64,000 nucleotides of DNA from Streptomyces asiaticus (lineage in GTDB: Bacteria > Actinomycetota > Actinomycetes > Streptomycetales > Streptomycetaceae): contig NZ_JAGSHX010000006.1 of assembly GCF_018138715.1 (NCBI RefSeq), positions 248,001 to 312,000 on the forward strand, read 5' to 3'. Of the stretch, positions 61,947-64,000 are shown in pieces (the first letter of the stretch is position 1; each line of letters opens with the position of its first letter). A program made the position numbers and the translations under genes. The notes below the pieces were generated by a model. That model saw nothing but the letters and a program-made list of their open reading frames with translations, was not told the DNA's origin and ran no database searches.

Positions 61947-62937
61947 CGGCCGTCTTCCTTCGTCGGGAGGTCAGCAGGAGGTACAAGCCCGTCACCACGA
62001 GCAGGAAGAGCAGCAGCAGGACGGACATGGCGGACCCGGTGCCGAAGTTCCAGGTGGCGAACGTCGTCTGGTAGACGTGGATCGAGATGAGGTCCGCGGC
62101 CTCCGGCGCTGCCTTGCCGAACAGCACATACGGGGTGTTGAAGTCGTTGAACGTCCACAGGAACAGCACCAGCACCAGCACCTGGTTGACCGGGCGCAGC
62201 GAGGGCAGGGTGATGCGGCGGATCTGCTGCCACATTCCGGCGCCGTCGAGGGCGGCCGCCTCGTAGAGCTCCTTGGGGATGTTCTGGAGACCGGCCATGA
62301 CGACGAGGAAGGCGAACGGCCAGCCCTTCCACACCGACACGGTGAGCAGCGCGATGAAGCTGTTGTCGCCGATCAGCCAGAACGAGGGCTTGTCGGTGAG
62401 GCCCAGCTGGTCGTGGAGGACGTGGTTCACCAGCCCGTTGTCGTGCTGGAACATGAACGCCCAGGTGATGACGGCCGTGTAGACGGGCAGCGCGTACGGG
62501 ACCAGGAACAGGGTGCGCAGCACACCCCGGCCGCGGAAGGTGTCCTGGAGGAAGATGGCGGTGGCGGTGCCCAGCAGCCAGCACAGCCCGACGGACAGCA
62601 CGGTGAAGCCGCAGGTGACCCAGAACGAGTGGAGCAGCGCCTCACCGGCCGGCGCGTTGATGTCCACCGAGATCTTGTAGTTGTCGAATCCGGACCAGGG
62701 CGCGGCGCTCCAGTCCCGGATGGAGAACCGGGTGAGCGCCTTGAAGCTCATCAGGATGCCCATCACCATCGGCACCAGATGGACCAGGAGCTCGAGGACC
62801 AGGGCGGGCAGGAGCAGCAGATACGGCAGCCCGATGCGGCGGATCCGCCCGGGGCGGCGCGGACCTCGCGCCGCCCCGGGGGTGCTCCCCGACACGGTCC
62901 GCCGGTCTGCCTTCGCGATGGCGGTCGTGGTGGTCAT
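61939..62937 (-). CDS. Sugar ABC transporter permease (CebF/MalF type)
   Basis: 332 residues with six transmembrane helices after a basic N-terminus. EAA loop YEAAALDGAGMWQQIRRITLP. VPYALPVYTAVITWAFMFQHDNG and FNDFNTPYVLFG are typical of disaccharide importers. ATG 62937 lies just after the binding-protein stop. Gene order (binding protein, F, G, GH1) is that of the cebEFG-bglC cellobiose system, although the substrate could also be a laminari-oligosaccharide. Confidence 0.93.
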   Translation of the reverse strand: MTTTTAIAKADRRTVSGSTPGAARGPRRPGRIRRIGLPYLLLLPALVLELLVHLVPMVMGILMSFKALTRFSIRDWSAAPWSGFDNYKISVDINAPAGEALLHSFWVTCGFTVLSVGLCWLLGTATAIFLQDTFRGRGVLRTLFLVPYALPVYTAVITWAFMFQHDNGLVNHVLHDQLGLTDKPSFWLIGDNSFIALLTVSVWKGWPFAFLVVMAGLQNIPKELYEAAALDGAGMWQQIRRITLPSLRPVNQVLVLVLFLWTFNDFNTPYVLFGKAAPEAADLISIHVYQTTFATWNFGTGSAMSVLLLLFLLVVTGLYLLLTSRRRKTADV

Positions 62938-62950
62938 GAGGTGTCCGCGC

Positions 62951-64000
62951 TCACTTCGCCGGCATCTGCTGCTGGGCCTTCTCCAGCTTGGCCTTCACCG
63001 ACGCGGTGGTCACCGGGCGTCCGGCGGCGGCGTCCGCGAACAGCTCCTTGACGGCCGTGCCCACGGACGTCTCGAACTGCGACTCGTCGGCCACCTGCGG
63101 CAGCGCCTCGGCGCTCTTGGCGAGGGTGTCCCGCAGGGCGGCGGTCGCCTGGTTGTTGAACGCGGGGTCGGACTGGGCGGCCTTGACCGGCGGGATGGAG
63201 CCGTACGCCTTGTTGAGGATCTTCTGCTCGGCGTCGCTGGTCATGAACTTCACGAACTTCAGGGCGCCGTCGTGGTTGTCGGTGTTCTTGAAGACGGCCA
63301 GGTTGATGCCCGCGACCATCGAGTTGACGGCGGTGCCGGTGCCGGGGGTGCCGGAGCGTACGGGCGCCGGGGCCACGCCCCACTCGTCGTCCTTCATGCC
63401 CAGGGAGGCGAAGGTGGCGGAGGCGGTCTGCCACAGGACCATGGCCGTCTTGCCCTTGGCGAAGTCGCTGAGGGACTGGTTCTGCGCGTACTCGGCATTG
63501 CCCGGGGCGATGATCTTGTCCTTCGCCATCAGGTCGACATACTGCTTGATCGCGGTGACCGCGCCGTCCGAGGTGAAGTCGGGCTTGCCGTCGGCGGTGA
63601 AGAAGTCTGCGCCGTGCTGCTTGGCGAAGACGAAGACCTGGTGGATGTTCTCCGAGAGGTTCGCGCCCTCGGCGCCGAGCCCCCACTTGCCGTCCTTGGA
63701 GAGCTTCTTGCCGTCGGCGACGAGGTCGTCCCAGGTGGCGGGGGGCTTGGAGATGCCCGCGTCGGCGAACATCTTCTTGTTGTAGTAGAGCGCGTACGCC
63801 ATCGAGTACAGCGGCACCGCGGCCGGGTCCTCACCCTTCATCCCGGTCGAGCCGAGGGCGGAGGCCACGAAGCGGTCCTCGCCGCCGATGCTGCCGAAGT
63901 TCTTGTCGTCCCACGGCAGCAGCGCCCCGGACGCCTGGAGCGAGGCGCTCCAGGTGTTGCCGATGTTCAGCACATCCGGCCCCTGGCCGGAGGTCGTGGC
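62951..64000 (-). CDS. Sugar-binding protein of the ABC importer, 5' end outside the window
   Basis: 350 residues visible, with the N-terminus (including the lipobox) beyond the right edge. It is a family 1 extracellular solute-binding protein: PLYSMAYALYYNKKMFADAGI, PPATWDDLVADGKKL, FAKGKTAMVLWQTASA, and ALKFVKFMTSDAEQ near the end. It supplies sugar to the two permeases, whose genes follow after 13 bases. Confidence 0.92.
   Translation of the reverse strand, partial: ATTSGQGPDVLNIGNTWSASLQASGALLPWDDKNFGSIGGEDRFVASALGSTGMKGEDPAAVPLYSMAYALYYNKKMFADAGISKPPATWDDLVADGKKLSKDGKWGLGAEGANLSENIHQVFVFAKQHGADFFTADGKPDFTSDGAVTAIKQYVDLMAKDKIIAPGNAEYAQNQSLSDFAKGKTAMVLWQTASATFASLGMKDDEWGVAPAPVRSGTPGTGTAVNSMVAGINLAVFKNTDNHDGALKFVKFMTSDAEQKILNKAYGSIPPVKAAQSDPAFNNQATAALRDTLAKSAEALPQVADESQFETSVGTAVKELFADAAAGRPVTTASVKAKLEKAQQQMPAK

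Overview
The window is actinobacterial and most probably from Streptomyces. GC is very high throughout, third codon positions are almost all G or C, GTG and TTG starts are common, and several families are typical of the genus (DUF1876, the Rv1733c family, a SigB/SigF-type sigma factor, F420-linked enzymes, Tat- and Sec-exported glycosidases, a streptogrisin-like protease). I see no rRNA, tRNA, CRISPR array or insertion sequence.

Layout. 0.07-1.4 kb (minus): a divergent ketosynthase with altered catalytic residues. 1.9-4.7 kb: an Lrp-type regulator, dimethylargininase and ornithine aminotransferase (arginine side-chain catabolism), closed by a strong hairpin. 5.0-13.9 kb: a tightly packed plus-strand set that looks like a small specialised-metabolite cluster. 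It holds an ABM-domain membrane protein, a fused aminodeoxychorismate synthase (PabAB), a benzoate-CoA-ligase-like enzyme, a second adenylate-forming enzyme, an FAD hydroxylase, a class IV aminotransferase-like protein without its PLP lysine, and an AhpD-like protein. 14.0-22.8 kb: small conserved proteins, a cellulase-like hydrolase, an MHS transporter coupled to anhydro-MurNAc kinase, and a two-gene unit of a degenerate P-loop protein plus a membrane-anchored ligand-binding protein. 22.8-29.9 kb: DnaK, SthA, a YoaK-type membrane protein, a CGNR regulator, a ketopantoate-reductase-like enzyme and a DUF2000/Lrp pair.

29.9-38.2 kb is a probable catabolic cluster for an N-containing ring compound. 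It combines an NCS1 permease, a SnoaL-flavin reductase fusion, a luciferase-like monooxygenase, two tandem PF06684 proteins, an alpha/beta-hydrolase, an aldehyde dehydrogenase and a GntR regulator. Two divergent sigma-70-type promoters drive it, and a 13-bp site next to one of them is nearly repeated upstream of the regulator gene.

38.4-47.5 kb: a Tat-exported GH3 enzyme, an AEC permease, a sigma factor with stress-type neighbours, and F420-linked oxidoreductases. 47.7-64 kb is rich in carbohydrate enzymes: a GH2 exo-glucosaminidase with a ROK-like operator, a GH16 laminarinase-like enzyme with two discoidin modules, a GH1 beta-glucosidase and a CebEFG-like ABC importer cut by the window edge. 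Interspersed are a baeRF2 protein, PolX, a family 5 uracil-DNA glycosylase and a repeat-rich S1 protease. A dispersed palindromic repeat occurs twice here; one copy has expanded to about 21 tandem 26-bp units.
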